A stretch of 64,000 nucleotides of DNA from Cryptomeria japonica (GCF_030272615.1 NC_081406.1:210960997-211024996); one strand, 5' to 3'; shown: positions 34,101-44,900, numbered from the stretch's first letter. A program made the numbers and translations. Notes: generated by a model not told the origin, from the letters alone.

Positions 34101-37013
34101 TATCACAATAGAGCTATTTTTATTTTTTATTTTTTAATATTTGTAGTCTTCAGTAATTACCATTCTTAATTTCTTTTGCAACTTGTTTTATTAAGTTGTG
34201 TTGGTTTTCTCTCCAATTTCAATAGGTTGCAAGTTCTTCAGCTGAACAAAATTGGAGTACATACTCCTTTATCCATTTAGTGAAGTGTAACCAATTGGTT
34301 GCAAAAATAGAAAAAGACTTGGTTTATATCCATTCCAACTTGTGTATCCTATCACATAAGCAAGATGACTACAAAGAAGGGGCAACGAAGAAATTGGGAT
34401 ATAGCCGCGAAGTGTACCACCTTGGATGCATCTATTGTAGTTTGTAGAGCTTGCTAGAGTAAATATAGATGATGACAAGGCTCTTACATACACTCTACCT
34501 AGTGCGAGTGCTACTTCTTTTGCTTATGGTTCAAAATTGGAACACATTCACTCTATGTAAAATAGAGATGGTGGATTCATATTTGAAAATTAATTTTTTC
34601 TCTTTTTGATAGATGATATCCACACCAAAATAATGTTTAAAACATTTTAGCCTTTTAAAAGTTGGGTTACACTAGAAATAGAATCAACCTCACATGTAGC
34701 CATAGAGGAGGGGAGGAGAAAACTATGTTTAAGCCCTTGTCACAAACTAAAGCCTACAGAGATACCTTTCCCATCAGTAATGATCTCTGAAGAAGAAATG
34801 CCCATCGTCAATGATGCCAGAGCATGCCATGGAAGAGGGAACCTTAGCTACTTTAGACCTTGTCACTCATATTTTGCCAGGCCTCAAATCAGAGGTTGAT
34901 CAATCTTTTTTCTCCTATTCGAAATAAACATTTCATTCATCCTTGTCCTCCCTTTTTGAATCTCCCTGGTCATCCTCAATGCCTGCCTATGCAGCTTCCT
35001 GCTTGCTTGCATTTCAGTTTGTAGCTTTTTACTTTATTATAAAATACTCTTTTATTCTGAGAATGATGACTATTTGTATGTTTCTAAAACTAAGTAAATA
35101 TCAACCTGGAACCTCATTCTATGTCAATCCAATAAATATTCATTCTCTTTCTCACCTTTTTAATGATCTTGATTCTTCAAGCAGACTAACAATCTGTTTA
35201 TTTCAGACACATGGTATAAAAAACTGAGATTTGGAAGCAAAAAAATGTATGGACAGAATGAGAAAAATCGAAGAATCACATCAAACACCTTTACGGATAA
35301 GAATGGATGGGGCCTATTTGGCCACCCATAAACACCTTTCAGGATTAGACAATGGGCCATATTGGCCATGAAACCTATAGACCCAATCAGAAACCAGTCT
35401 CACAATAACAAGAAGATTCCAATCCAATAGAGAATCCAGACAAACTCTGCTCCCAAGTCAGAAGAATAAAAAGTTTTATTTATAATAGGAAAAAATACAT
35501 TTTTAAAATTATTTGCCAAAGGTTACCGAAGTATACCTTATTCTGCTCTAATTTACTGTTATTTTTCCAGTTCGTTTATGCTTTTACTTATTACATAAGA
35601 CAATTTTTTTGACTGATCAGAAATGTAGTATTGCTCAGTATTTAAGGGAAAAAGGGTGCATCTTGGATTAAAATCACGTTATGAATACATGAAGGCACTT
35701 TGTACCTGTACCAACTCTATATGTACCCTTATTTTCTAGCTTATACATCTGTGTGCAATAGAGGAAGTTCCAATAAAACATTACATCTGGCTAGATACCC
35801 CCAAAAGAATGAAACTCAACAACTACAAAAACCCTGCAACAATGCTGCACAAAATTCTTCATTTAAGTGTGTGTGTAAAAAATAGTCAATAGCATTTTAT
35901 TTTATATTGAAATTTGATTTTCAGCAATCCATAGTCTTGGGAGATTTTCTGAGTGTACAAGAGAAAGAGACAATTTCAGTATCTAGTATTTGAGGCACAT
36001 TTATTTACCAACTTGCTTGCCATGTTATTGGTAGCTTAAGTTAATTGCACGTATAATACAATATTGGAGAGGGTGCATCCAAGCAAGAATACATGGAAGC
36101 CAGCAAGCAAGCTGATATGAATGTATAAACATGCTTGCTTGTTTAGTATTTCAGAAAGATATAGATGGATTTTACACTTACAAATGGTGACCAACATGAT
36201 TTTTAAAAATTCACGTTAATTACAGGCACTTCTCCAGCCACTTTTCTAGCATGATTACCATTGTAATCTATGCTTTATTTGTTTAATATACTTGGAGCAG
36301 TTCTCAATAGAAAAAAAATAAAAATTCATAGTTGAAAAGACTCCTACACAAAAGCTGACACTATGATACGAGTTTGATTATCTCCCCTGCCAAGCTACGT
36401 TAGAACTGATTTATTGTCCAATACATAAAGGCAGGAGCAACTGATAGCTCCATGCTAATTACGCCGATAGGCGCTGTACAAGGGTCTATAAGAGGTCAGC
36501 ACAATCTGTGTAAGAAAAACAAAAAGCAAACTTACCATAAATTTTTCTAAATATAAGTATACTAGTAATAAATGTATCATAGCCACCCACATCTATCCAA
36601 TGTAGTGCATGGGATGTATATAGAACATTTCTGTCCTTCCAATTGCTTTTACTGTATTTTTTCTGTGCTTATATTGTGTTATGCAGGCCATTCGTACAGG
36701 ATGGGTTCATCCTACCCTAAACCTAGAAAATCCCGAGAAAGATGTGGTAAGAACTCTTTTCAGTCTTAGCTAAAACATTCGTCTTTACAGGCAGTTTTCA
36801 GTTTTCTTATTGTGGATAAGATTAATATTTTGTTTGGCTCAATTTTAGTTCATTAGGTAGCTGACAGGCTTGCTTAATATTTGGTGTCAGGACATGAGTA
36901 TTATTGTTGGAGGCCAGAAAGAGAGGTTGGACATTAAAGTTGCCCTAACTAATTCGTTTGGCTTTGGAGGGCACAATTCCTCTTTGCTTTTTGCTCCCTA
37001 TAAACAATCTTAG
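15060..37013 (+). CDS. KASII: plastid 3-oxoacyl-ACP synthase II (KASII), 12 exons, 5' incomplete
   Basis: KASII catalyses the condensation that elongates palmitoyl-ACP to the C18 stage in plastid fatty acid synthesis, using malonyl-ACP. Located exons are 15060-15265, 15692-15895, 29056-29166, 29276-29371, 29489-29534, 29853-29932, 30308-30376, 30519-30603, 30696-30850, 30971-31051, 36687-36746 and 36891-37013. All introns are GT...AG and all phases join. From Met 15068 the product has 435 residues, matching the mature enzyme. Conserved blocks include RRVVVTGMG, the nucleophile [16 protein letters not shown] and [12 protein letters not shown], giving the Cys-His-His triad. [11 protein letters not shown] and [15 protein letters not shown] favour KASII over KASI. 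The first exon starts in mid-codon, so transit-peptide sequence lies upstream. The first Thr of the usual HATST motif is Ala. Introns 2 and 10 are swollen by transposons. Confidence 0.95.
15692..15895 (+). CDS. KASII: KASII exon 2
   Basis: Acceptor GTTGTGTAG, donor ATGAAG/GTAATT, 68 codons. Encodes [13 protein letters not shown] through [12 protein letters not shown]. It is followed by the 13.2-kb intron carrying E6 and E2. Confidence 0.95.
15984..16977 (-). repeat. E6 left LTR (3' LTR on the minus strand)
   Basis: Aligns over its whole length with 27604-28535, sharing GAGTTTAACACACA, CAATTGACTA, AGGGCTTATATAG and GATCTGCTTTTTGGATCA. It contains a (CA)14 microsatellite at 16101-16128; the right LTR has a shorter tract near 27715. 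Confidence 0.88.
16101..16128. repeat. (CA)14 microsatellite in the E6 left LTR
   Basis: Uninterrupted CA dinucleotides; the tract is shorter (about six units) at the same place in the right LTR. Confidence 0.95.
18441..21641 (-). pseudogene. E2 LTR-encoded protein with two nonsense codons
   Basis: This is the homologue of the E1 protein, 1,067 codons in one frame without any indel. The start is the Met of MATPKARAS. Two nonsense codons interrupt it: TGA near 21494, where E1 has Arg in KKFREAP, and TAG near 20143, where E1 has Trp in VDWNEPE. Both fit a single C-to-T or G-to-A change. Conserved blocks match E1, including [45 protein letters not shown] and the basic cluster [16 protein letters not shown]. 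The copy is recent or was under constraint until recently. Confidence 0.82.
22108..22115 (-). promoter_or_regulatory. E2 LTR TATA box
   Basis: The minus strand reads GAGCGCTCTATATAATGGAG. It corresponds to the E1 TATA box at 9401, with the shared upstream GGTGAGCGC. A donor-like GAGGAG/GTATGG lies downstream near 21850, as in E1. Confidence 0.6.
22459..24550 (-). repeat. E2 hairpin array, about 14 copies
   Basis: Copies start at about 22459, 22626, 22795, 22961, 23129, 23165, 23331, 23498, 23667, 23832, 24008, 24172, 24348 and 24515. The usual form is CGCTC-TG-GGCCCTC-TCT-GAGGGTC-AG-GAGCG: outer arms like those of E1 with a changed inner stem and loop. Spacing is about 168 bp, except that 23129 and 23165 are adjacent. 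Confidence 0.88.
24951..27407 (-). pseudogene. E6 gag-protease remnant
   Basis: From Met at 27407 a 55-codon piece begins [16 protein letters not shown] and stops at 27240. A CCHC zinc knuckle ([14 protein letters not shown]) is encoded near 25374-25417, followed by a nonsense codon and then a CWKLHP-like sequence. Next is a retropepsin-like region at 24951-25378 containing [15 protein letters not shown] and [17 protein letters not shown], where the usual DSG active-site Gly is Cys. The frame is broken by the foldback element at 26972-25761 and is cut off by E2 at 24945. The order gag, zinc knuckle, protease is that of Ty3 elements. No polymerase follows. Confidence 0.75.
25761..26972. mobile_element. 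foldback/MITE-like DNA element inside E6
   Basis: A perfect 12-bp terminal inverted repeat, AGTTACAAGACT at 25761-25772 and AGTCTTGTAACT at 26961-26972, bounds a 1.2-kb insertion in E6 gag. Further inverted pairs lie inside: GGACTCGGACTCGG near 25799 against CCGAGTCCGAGTCC near 26910, and ACCCAAAAGAGATACAAGGC near 26171 against its complement near 26765. No transposase and no clear target duplication was found, so the superfamily is unknown. Confidence 0.65.
27590..27601 (-). other. E6 primer binding site, tRNA-iMet type
   Basis: The minus strand reads TGGTATCAGAGC, the classical complement of the initiator methionine tRNA 3' end used by many plant LTR retrotransposons. It lies two bases inside the 5' LTR. 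Confidence 0.93.
27604..28535 (-). repeat. E6 right LTR (5' LTR on the minus strand)
   Basis: Homologous to the left LTR and slightly shorter. The minus-strand GCTCTATATAAGCC near 27910 is a likely TATA box. The LTR ends next to the primer binding site. Confidence 0.88.
29056..29166 (+). CDS. KASII: KASII exon 3
   Basis: Acceptor TACAAACAG, donor GATCTG/GTAAAT, 37 codons. Encodes [13 protein letters not shown] through [15 protein letters not shown] and ends AMDL. Confidence 0.95.
29276..29371 (+). CDS. KASII: KASII exon 4 (active-site Cys)
   Basis: Acceptor TTTTACAG, donor GAAGCT/GTAAGT, 32 codons. Contains [15 protein letters not shown], where the Cys is the acyl-accepting nucleophile. Confidence 0.96.
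29489..29534 (+). CDS. KASII: KASII exon 5
   Basis: A 46-nt exon after TGTCTTCAG that ends ATTG/GTGAGT. Encodes [16 protein letters not shown], with the last Gly codon split. Confidence 0.93.
29853..29932 (+). CDS. KASII: KASII exon 6
   Basis: An 80-nt exon after GTTTACAG that ends GACACC/GTATGA. Encodes [14 protein letters not shown] through SRPWDT. Confidence 0.93.
30308..30376 (+). CDS. KASII: KASII exon 7
   Basis: Twenty-three codons after CTTGTCAG, ending GCAAAG/GTATAA. Encodes [12 protein letters not shown] through [10 protein letters not shown]. Confidence 0.95.
30519..30603 (+). CDS. KASII: KASII exon 8
   Basis: An 85-nt exon after GCTTGGCAG, ending CTGAAG/GTATAT. Encodes [15 protein letters not shown] and [11 protein letters not shown], with a split Gly codon. 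Confidence 0.94.
30696..30850 (+). CDS. KASII: KASII exon 9 (first active-site His)
   Basis: A 155-nt exon after TATACAG, ending CCTCAG/GTGCAT. Carries [14 protein letters not shown]. The His is catalytic, while the usually conserved Thr two positions after it is Ala here. Confidence 0.95.
30971..31051 (+). CDS. KASII: KASII exon 10 (second active-site His)
   Basis: Twenty-seven codons after CTTTTCAG, ending TTGCAG/GTATGG. Encodes [18 protein letters not shown], with the Lys and the second catalytic His. The following intron is 5.6 kb. Confidence 0.95.
32270..34370 (+). pseudogene. hAT-family transposase remnant in KASII intron 10
   Basis: Decayed coding sequence with many stops and shifts. 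Recognisable blocks, in order, are a BED-like N-terminus near 32310 ([15 protein letters not shown]...VKAHFGE), a DUF659-like segment at 32890-33190 ([39 protein letters not shown]), and the C-terminal hAT dimerisation motif near 34225 ([17 protein letters not shown]...LVYIHSNL). hAT elements move by cut-and-paste. Terminal inverted repeats and the 8-bp target duplication were not found. Confidence 0.75.
34371..36686. other. remainder of KASII intron 10, nothing recognised
   Basis: AT-rich intronic sequence; no coding signature or repeat boundary could be supported. Confidence 0.5.
36687..36746 (+). CDS. KASII: KASII exon 11
   Basis: Twenty codons after TTATGCAG, ending GATGTG/GTAAGA. Encodes [20 protein letters not shown]. 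Confidence 0.94.
36891..37013 (+). CDS. KASII: KASII exon 12 (C-terminus)
   Basis: Begins after TTGGTGTCAG. Encodes [16 protein letters not shown] and [17 protein letters not shown], and ends at TAG 37011-37013. A 3' UTR should follow; its end was not determined. Confidence 0.95.
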   Translation, partial: DMSIIVGGQKERLDIKVALTNSFGFGGHNSSLLFAPYKQS

Positions 37014-37696
37014 AAGATATACTCCAAAAATATTACATTTCTGTGATGTGTACCAAATCCTACTGAAGCGAGGATCCTTGACTCTGAGTTGACTCATCAG
37101 TTGGAATCACAAAAGCTTGCAAGGTTCGAACCACCATGTGAATATTTCTTGTACCAAAAATGATTGTGCGATGCCATGCAGTCAGTAGGATAAGGGAGAT
37201 AACTGATATAATTAGGAAAGCATAATTGCTGCTTCAATCTTTTTTTGAACTCCATGAATGGAGACTTCCACGGACAATTTTGTAAATATAAACACATATT
37301 TGGTTGGACACAATTATGAAATCATAATTAATTTTCATAGATAGTAAATTTCATAACAGATGGCCTTTCTGTCAGCCTAATCTGAACCAATCACTCGGAC
37401 ATAAGTGCTTGTAAACCCAACTGATAGATGTAGGCCACACTTTTGTTTTTAACGCGTGTCACTTGGTTTAATTATTTAATGCAAGATCTCTTTTTGTTTC
37501 TCTGGAGCCTCCAAAATTCTTTGGCTGCTCGTTCTGATAAAGATTTTTTATTTTCTTGATTCATATTTGTATATACATGGCATATATGGTAAAAGTGTAG
37601 TGGTATAAGTACTTCACATCTTACACCATTTTTAAATTGAAAAAAATCAAAACTTTTTGAGGCCCAATGCATTCTTGTTATATAAATACGCCAGAT

Positions 37697-37984
37697 TAGC
37701 ACCCTGTTCTGGATGCTCTGACCCTTCAATTCAAATTCAAACCATAAATTGAAACAAACAAAACAGGATAGGAAGTAGGAAAGCACTGTAAACACATGCA
37801 ACCAAAGGAACATTCCTAATACTTACCTTTTTCTTCAGATCAGCACTGAGTTCTGGATGCTCTAACCCTGCAACTCAATATTCAAACTAGAAACTGGAAC
37901 AAACGAAACAGGATAGAAGTAGGAAAACACTGTAAACACATGCAGCCAAAGGGATATTCCCAATACTCACCTTTTCTTCACACA
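37697..37984. repeat. 144-bp tandem duplication downstream of KASII
   Basis: Two diverged copies offset by 144 bp share TTCTGGATGCTCT, GAAACA, ACACTGTAAACACATGCA and CCAATACTCACC-type ends. The rest of 37014-38138 shows no recognised gene. Confidence 0.8.
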
Positions 37985-39073
37985 AAAAAAACACGTTATA
38001 TGCATTCCATCCCCTTTCAGCTATAAGATAACCAGAGATAAATTTTGTAAAGAAATTCCATATTCCTTAAACTTACTACTTCAAAGTTGTCATACTAGCC
38101 TAAACGTCTAACTATTGTTTTATCACAACCAAACTACCCGTTGATGTGTTTTTTTACACCTCTAACACAATAAAATACCCAAAGATATTTTACCCTCTTT
38201 TGAACAAAATCACCTCGGATGCTAAATATATGATCAACCAAGACGACTACAAGGTTCCTAACATCAATTCTTGACATGTGGGTAACTCAGTTCTTGACGT
38301 GTGGGTAACTCAATGGCTAATGTGATTTGCTGTGTGCACAAAGGGACTTACACAATTGTTCTAATCAAACTGAATTTTCATGAATAGAAGGGTATTTGCC
38401 ACGATTTTGAGATGACTTATGATTTGGCAAGATGAGCACTTTGTCCTATCTCTAACAAAGATTTTAAAATAAAATGCAAAAGGAAAGGGTTTAGGAATTC
38501 TATTCTAATCTTATTCTAATCCTAGAAGGCAAGATAGCTCACTCTATGAAATTCAACTAGGCTTAGTTTTGTCATACAATGAACAACTCCACACAAGTTT
38601 AGTGCAATCTTATAAGGTAATCAATTGATATTCAGATTTGTACTCACAACACTAACATCATCCATTCATTCAATATCAATGTGCAAGTAAAAATCGAAGT
38701 TAAGCTTAGATCAAATTCCAGTTGACCACATAACACAAATTTACAATCAACAAATAGCTAGTGGCATGGATAAACGAATTTCATATAGATCCATTCAACA
38801 ATTTCTTTATTCAACTAAAACACTTAAAGCGAATTCTAAACCAAATTGAGGATTGAAGAACCACACAATACTCCAAGATTTCATAAAAATCAACCAAGTT
38901 CAATTATTTAATTCAATTTTGGTAGCATCTAAGTGACAATTCTCAAAAAATACCTCTCATCTAGAATCAATGACTAAGATCATGCCAACACAACCCTAAT
39001 TAGGTTTTCCAACAAAAAATGGAATCTTATCCATATCACAAAGCTTGAGGAATGAGGTCCAATGAGATGACAC

Positions 39074-39603
39074 CTAGTCATCAAGCAAGTTGTCTTCTAG
39101 AACATTCCTTCCTCCATCCCTCTCTCTGGATGCATATTCGACGAATCTGGACAAGACTGCATTAAGCTTCTCCATTGTGACACTTGGCAAAACATCTTGC
39201 TGCAATTCGATCATATCCAAAGTGTCTAAGCAAGCATCAAAGATGTTCTCCCAATCTAGCGTAAGCTTTTACAAGTTGCTGAAGAAAATCACAAGGAGAC
39301 CAAATCATCTAGTTGATTCTTCTCGATAGACTCTAGCCCTTGAAAATAAACAAACTTCAGATCTTCTCTTTCAATCCTTCCAAATTCAAACTACTAGAAG
39401 TGTGGACATGTTGTCCCAATAATTCCTCAATTGAAGTGAGGATCTTGGATTCTATCTCTAAAATTAATCCTCCCATCTCCTTGCATTCATTCTTCGCATC
39501 ATCAAACACTGACTTCTTCATCGCCAAAGAACAATACCATCCATAGAAATCATACACATTTCCCTCTTTAATTACTCCGTCTTGGATTAATGTAGATGTA
39601 GGA
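39074..39603 (-). pseudogene. E4 LTR-encoded protein, C-terminal part
   Basis: Encodes STLIQDGVIKEGNVYDFYGW, SVFDDAKNECKEMGG and a C-terminus with VLSRFVEYASRERDGG and NVLEDNLLDD, ending at TAG 39074-39076. These align with E1 segments [13 protein letters not shown] and VSRFIEYARKEHRKGNKVLDE. The frame is broken between 39090 and 39357. The upstream part of the gene lies at 61727-63990. Confidence 0.65.
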
Positions 39604-40849
39604 TGTTAGACACAATGCACCACTGAGAGGGGGGTGAATCAGTGGTTCTTAAACTTTTCCCTTTAACTATCCTTATGAAAGTATACCGATTAACAGATCT
39701 AGATGAATGCAGACTTACCGGTTAGTGAGGAGACTAAACACAAATGCATTCACACAAAGGGACAACACATAACACCAATATGTACGAGGAAAACCCAAGA
39801 TGGGAAAACCTCGGTGAGCAATGCTGCTGGAGTCTACTGCTCCAATCCAACCTCACAATGAATCTTTGTTACAATGTTTAGGGAACCAACCCCTGATTTA
39901 GGGCACCAACCCAAGGAGCACCAACCCCTAACTGATTTATGGGCTACAACCCAAAGGAGCTATAACCCCTACTAGTTAATGGGCACCAACCCAAAGGAGC
40001 TACAACTCAGCGATCACAATGAACATTCAAATACAAAAAGTAATACCCTAGTTACAAATGAGTTTTGCAACCTCTGCACATGACTTCCTTCTGCCAGTGA
40101 GATACCTTCTTTGATACACCGGTTCACTCATTTGTTGCTGCATTGTAGGTAAACTCTACCGGTTCACCTCTACTCTTCTTCTGCTTTGCTGGATCTCCTC
40201 CTTACTGCCCTGCTCTTTAGTCCTCTCAACTGTCTTCCTACCGGTACAAGAACCTACCGGTTATCTCCTTAGATGCACTCTAGCTACTATACCGGTTGCT
40301 CAAACCATACCGGTTAACCCTCTGTTGAAGCCCATCGCCGGTTTAACCTTCACTCCCTTAGTCACTATCCTCTTCTGCTATTTTCACTTTGACTGATCTA
40401 ACTCTCTCATGCACTACTCAATAACTTCGCAACAACTCACTCTTCTCCTTTTCAACAACACTTAACAATATCTTTGGCTTCCTTATTTATAACCCGGTTT
40501 TCCTGCCAAAAGCCAATTCAAATTTCAGGCGGTTAGAGTTTCCTCATCAGCCTCGAGGCAAGCCAAATCCAATCAGATCTTATCCGATCTAATCCTCTAG
40601 ACAGCTATTTGCACATCATCGCCATTAACACACCTTCCAATACATGTTTTCTAAACTTAGCAACCATGGCCCTATATCTCGATCTGCATCTGTCAAAACA
40701 CCATTAATATTTCTGTTGTTTCCATCTCGAGGTCTTCTCACAATCTGATTTCCTTGCTTTGATTCAGGTGCCAACTAGTTATGCCTAGCATATCTGTTTC
40801 CCCATTAGTCTCCTTGAGTTGAAATGTGGACCCCCTTTTTTTTTTGGTT

Positions 40850-41215
40850 TCGACCTCAGAACTCCGGAGTCCCGGAGTCCCGAGATCCCTTTTTGGTTTT
40901 ACCTCAGAACTCCGAAGTCCTGAGGTCCCTTTTTGGTTTTACCTCGGAACTCCGGAGTCCCGGAGTCCCGAGGTCCCTTTTTGGTTTTACCTTGGAACTC
41001 CGGAGTCTAGAGGTCCTTGTTGTTCCGACCTCGGAACTCCGGATTCCCGAAGTCTCGAGGTCTTGCTGTTGTTCCTACCTCGGAACTCTAGAGTCCCGGA
41101 GTCCTGAGGTCTTGGGTCTTTTTTGCCTCGGAACTCCGGAGCCCCGGAGTCTCGAGGTGGTTTTGTTCTTGTGCTTTCTGTCGACCTCAGAACCCCGGAG
41201 TCCCGAGATCATTTT
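40850..41215 (+). repeat. E3 5' LTR hairpin array upstream of the TATA box
   Basis: About eight copies of a palindromic unit, of the form ACCTCGG-AACTCCGGAGT-CCCGAGGT, start near 40851, 40901, 40941, 40990, 41028, 41078, 41125 and 41183. They are separated by T-rich linkers such as CCTTTTTGGTTTT. The unit can fold on itself almost perfectly and is CpG-rich. Confidence 0.85.
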
Positions 41216-41246
41216 TATGGCTTTCGTACGAAAGGGTTTGAGAGGC

Positions 41247-41255
41247 TATATATAA
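41247..41255 (+). promoter_or_regulatory. E3 5' LTR TATA box
   Basis: AGGCTATATATAAGAG directly after the hairpin array. Transcription would begin about 30 bp downstream, and the RNA would carry the LTR gene before gag. Confidence 0.65.
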
Positions 41256-41539
41256 GAGATGATGGGCTTTTAGAGTTCATTTGTGCATTCAGAGCTTCTC
41301 CTCCCTAACCCCAAGTCGCGAACCTCCAGACCTCCGAGCTCTCTCTTGGTGTTTTTGGGTCTTCGATTCACCAGGTTGGTGATTTTTTTTCCCCTCGTGA
41401 TGTTTTTCTAGGTTAGATTTCTTTTTCTCTCCTCGTGATGTTTGTTTAGGTTAAGATTTCTTTCTCTTGTTGTGGTTTGTTTTCGCGTTTTTTTTTTTTG
41501 GCGTGCCCTCGTTTTCCCGCCCGGAAACCCACCATCCTC

Positions 41540-41860
41540 GGAACCCCGGAGTTCCAGGTGTTCATTACATTCCACCCCAGAACCTCGGATCCCCGGAGTT
41601 CCGGGTGTCTGTTACATTCCACCCTGGAACCCCGGAGTTCTGGGTGTCCGTTACATTCCACCCCAGAATTCCGGATCCCCGGAGTTCCGGGTGTTCGTTA
41701 CATTCTACCCCGGAGCCCCCGAGTTTCGGGTGTCCGTTCCATTCCACCCCGGAAGCCCGGAGTTCCGGATCGCCCCATTCCATGAGCCCGGAACCCCGGA
41801 GTTCCGGGAGGTTTTTGTATAGATCTAACCTCGGAACCCCGGATCTTTGGAGTTCCGAGC
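41540..41860 (+). repeat. E3 5' LTR second repeat block (within the putative 5'UTR intron)
   Basis: Repeats of about 45-60 bp are built from CCCCGGAACCCCGGAGTTCC, GGGTGTCCGTTACATTCCA and variants. They lie downstream of the TATA box and before the LTR-gene ATG. The palindromic CCGGAGTTCCGG core is related to that of the upstream block. Confidence 0.8.
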
Positions 41861-41979
41861 CTTCTCCCCTTGTGCCTAACCCAAGACCCCGGGACCTTGA
41901 AACCCCGAAGTGAATCAAAGTTTGTGCTTAATCTTGGATACTGAAGATTTGTGTTTCACTTGCAAGTTTGAGTGGTTAG

Positions 41980-44900
41980 ATGGACTCATCTTCTAGCAAA
42001 ATAGGCAAAGAAATTGACAGACTTTCAGCCAACATGAAAGACCAGTATCAGGGACAGGTCTATATTTCAAAGTTAGAAGATCAAATTCGATGGGTCACAG
42101 ACACCGAAATTGGTCAGGTAGAAATTGGAGATATTGAGGCCCAGTTTGATAAACCTAGTCTAGATGCTCTCCACCGAAGAATCAAGAGGTCTGGTCTAGT
42201 GGAAGCTACTGTATTCCCACAGTCGCTATAGGCACTAGAATTTATAATGACCATTGCTCCATTCTACAATCTAGAGACTAGAAAGTGCACTAATGCATAG
42301 AGAAAAACAGTTATTGACTTGTCTCCATATATGTTGGGGTTTGTCTTTGGAATCCGAACCAGGGAGGAGGCATTTTTATTAACTGAAGAAGAGGCCTTAA
42401 AGGCATGGAATGACAAAATATCAGCCAATAAGAGGCACATGAATACCAACTGGCTAGAAGAGGAAAGAAAGACAGGGCTTAAGGCAATAGAGATCCTGAG
42501 GGCAGATTTCAAGGAACCCCAAAAAGACCTGATCATTATGCTCAGCAGGGCCTTTGGCAAACCAGACTGCAAGCACTTCCATCCCTGGATGTTCCGGTTC
42601 ATGAGCACCATCTTAATAGGGAAACAATACTTTGACTGGCCATAGATCCTCTCTGATAATATCTGTAAGCAGATGAAAGAGGTGCAACACACACAAAAAT
42701 TCTTCTTCACATCATATGTCATTTGGGTAGCTGCCAGAGCTGGAAAATTCCTAGGCCTACAGGTGGAAGGACAATTAGGAGAGAAGGAAGGACAAAAGAA
42801 GAAGATATGGGAGTATTATTCCCAACTCACTCTAGCCAATGCCAAGCTGCATTTTAAGAGGGTTAATGATGCCTTTGTTTTCCCAATAATCATCAAATTG
42901 ATAGGGGATGCAGGATATCGGATTAGCCCAGAGGCTATGGCTATCATCTGGGAGTGGGCATGTTGGTTCATCCAAAACCAACGATCCACTTACATCAGGG
43001 TTAGTGGATTCACAGGGAACCCAATGCTGCTGCCTCATTATTGCAATGATAGGGTGATTCTGCTAGAATATGTAAGGCAGCTTGTAGGCCTCCAATCACT
43101 GCTGTCATCAAAGCATAAAACAGGAATCGATTTCTCGATGTCTATTGGGTACTTTGCGTGTTCCAAGATACAAGTGGCAAAGTTGGCGGAACAAGAGCTT
43201 CAAGATTTAAACTTGAAGGAATACGATCATGTTAGGGAGTTTTATGATCCCTACGGGAAACTTAAACAAACTATGCCTAAGGCATATGAGGTGCATAGGC
43301 CCAGCTTCGAAGACTTCTGGGCTAACTTACAAGATAGCTTGGAAGTCAGGGAAAAAAACTATACAGGTTATCTGTCCCACAGGTGAGAGATTTTGGTATT
43401 GAGACTAACCTCTGAAAGGACCTGCGAGATGATGGAGACTTACCTGATCCAGTCTATAGAGAATCAAGAATAGATAAGAGGCCCCTCTCCCCAGTAAAAT
43501 GGTCTGCAACTGAAGATACAAATATAGAGAAGGTCTCGTAGGCGGTCATCAATAGAACTAAACAATGGTTAAGCCAGAGGGTAAGGCCTAGCATATCAAA
43601 ACCAAAACAGGAGTCCACCTCAGGGGTACCTCAGTCAAGAGGCCATAAGGAATATGCTCGAAAGACAAGGTCAGCCTCAAGGCAGAATACCTCCACCGAC
43701 CCAGAAGAGGAAGATAAGCCACAAGAGAGTACTGAGGACTTATTGGAGAAACTCTAGGAAAAGATGAGGGAGTCCGAACTATTGAAGAAGGCTGCCGACC
43801 TAGGGGTGACCGATGGGCTGGGCGTGGTGCCACTCGCCAAAGTTATCCCACCAAGGACGACTATAGGCCACACCGAAGGAGAGGGTACCCAGGAACAAGA
43901 AGAGAATGTAGAAGCCACTGAGAAGGTACCCACTCAACCACCTTCCACATGTACAACAAGTGCTCCAGGCACCACTGCTCTTGCACCACCATTAGTCAAT
44001 GTATCTACAGGGCAACCCAGAGTGCAAGGCTTCACATCTATTACTGAAGGGGTAAAAGTTACAAACATTGAGTCTGACTCCGATCAAGAAGAGGAGGATT
44101 TTGAGCAACAACGGCCGCTAGAAGGCGAAGGGGGTGAAGTAGAAGACATATTGAATGAAAGGTTGATCCTAACCCCCCAAGATCAAGAAGACCTTCTAAA
44201 GGATATAGCAGCCGGGCAAGCCGAGACAGAGCCAGGTGATGAAGAAATGACATTCAATGAAGAGGTCAGTGGCAAGCTAGGGGAATTACACAGACAACAA
44301 GCTCTCCAAGCTAATCTAGCCTGCCAGATTTCCTCACCCCAAGATCCTGGGCAAGAGCGAGCCAAAGTGAGAGATGAAGCAAAAGAGCAGGCAAAGGTCC
44401 ATATAATAAGTGTGGATATTGTATCACATCAAGGTGATAAGGATGAGGATATATCGCAATGGCTAGAGTTTACCTTCGGAAAGAAAAAGAGGAAAGCAAA
44501 ACTCCCAGAAGTCACTCTACAACAAGTAATCACTGAGGAACCTCCAAAGGTTAAAAGGCTGAAAACCATCCATCATCTATCAAAAATAGATTCCGGTGAG
44601 GTGATTGCAGACGTGGTAGTACCGCATGAAGTCTAAGGACAGGTTTCCCCCAAGTATCAAATATCTCAGGTGAATTTGGGTAAGCAAACCAAGTGGGGAG
44701 AGCTAGATACCTTGGAGTTGGCCACAAGTGTTGTCAGAGGGCGCGTGGAAAAAGAGCATACCTCAAATATGGAGCTTAAGGCACAACTTGGGCAATATAA
44801 ACAACTCTTGATAGAAATGTGTAAACCTCTAGATTCTTGTAGAACGGATGACCTTCCTTCAACCTCATCACTACCAGAAGGAGAGGTAAAGGCACTACTA

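Noticed and set aside
40824-41913. Pro/Ser/Arg-rich ORFs across the E3 arrays, and the same at 54542-55740
   Set aside because: All three frames of the CpG-rich palindromic repeats are open by composition; no conservation of frame between the two LTRs.
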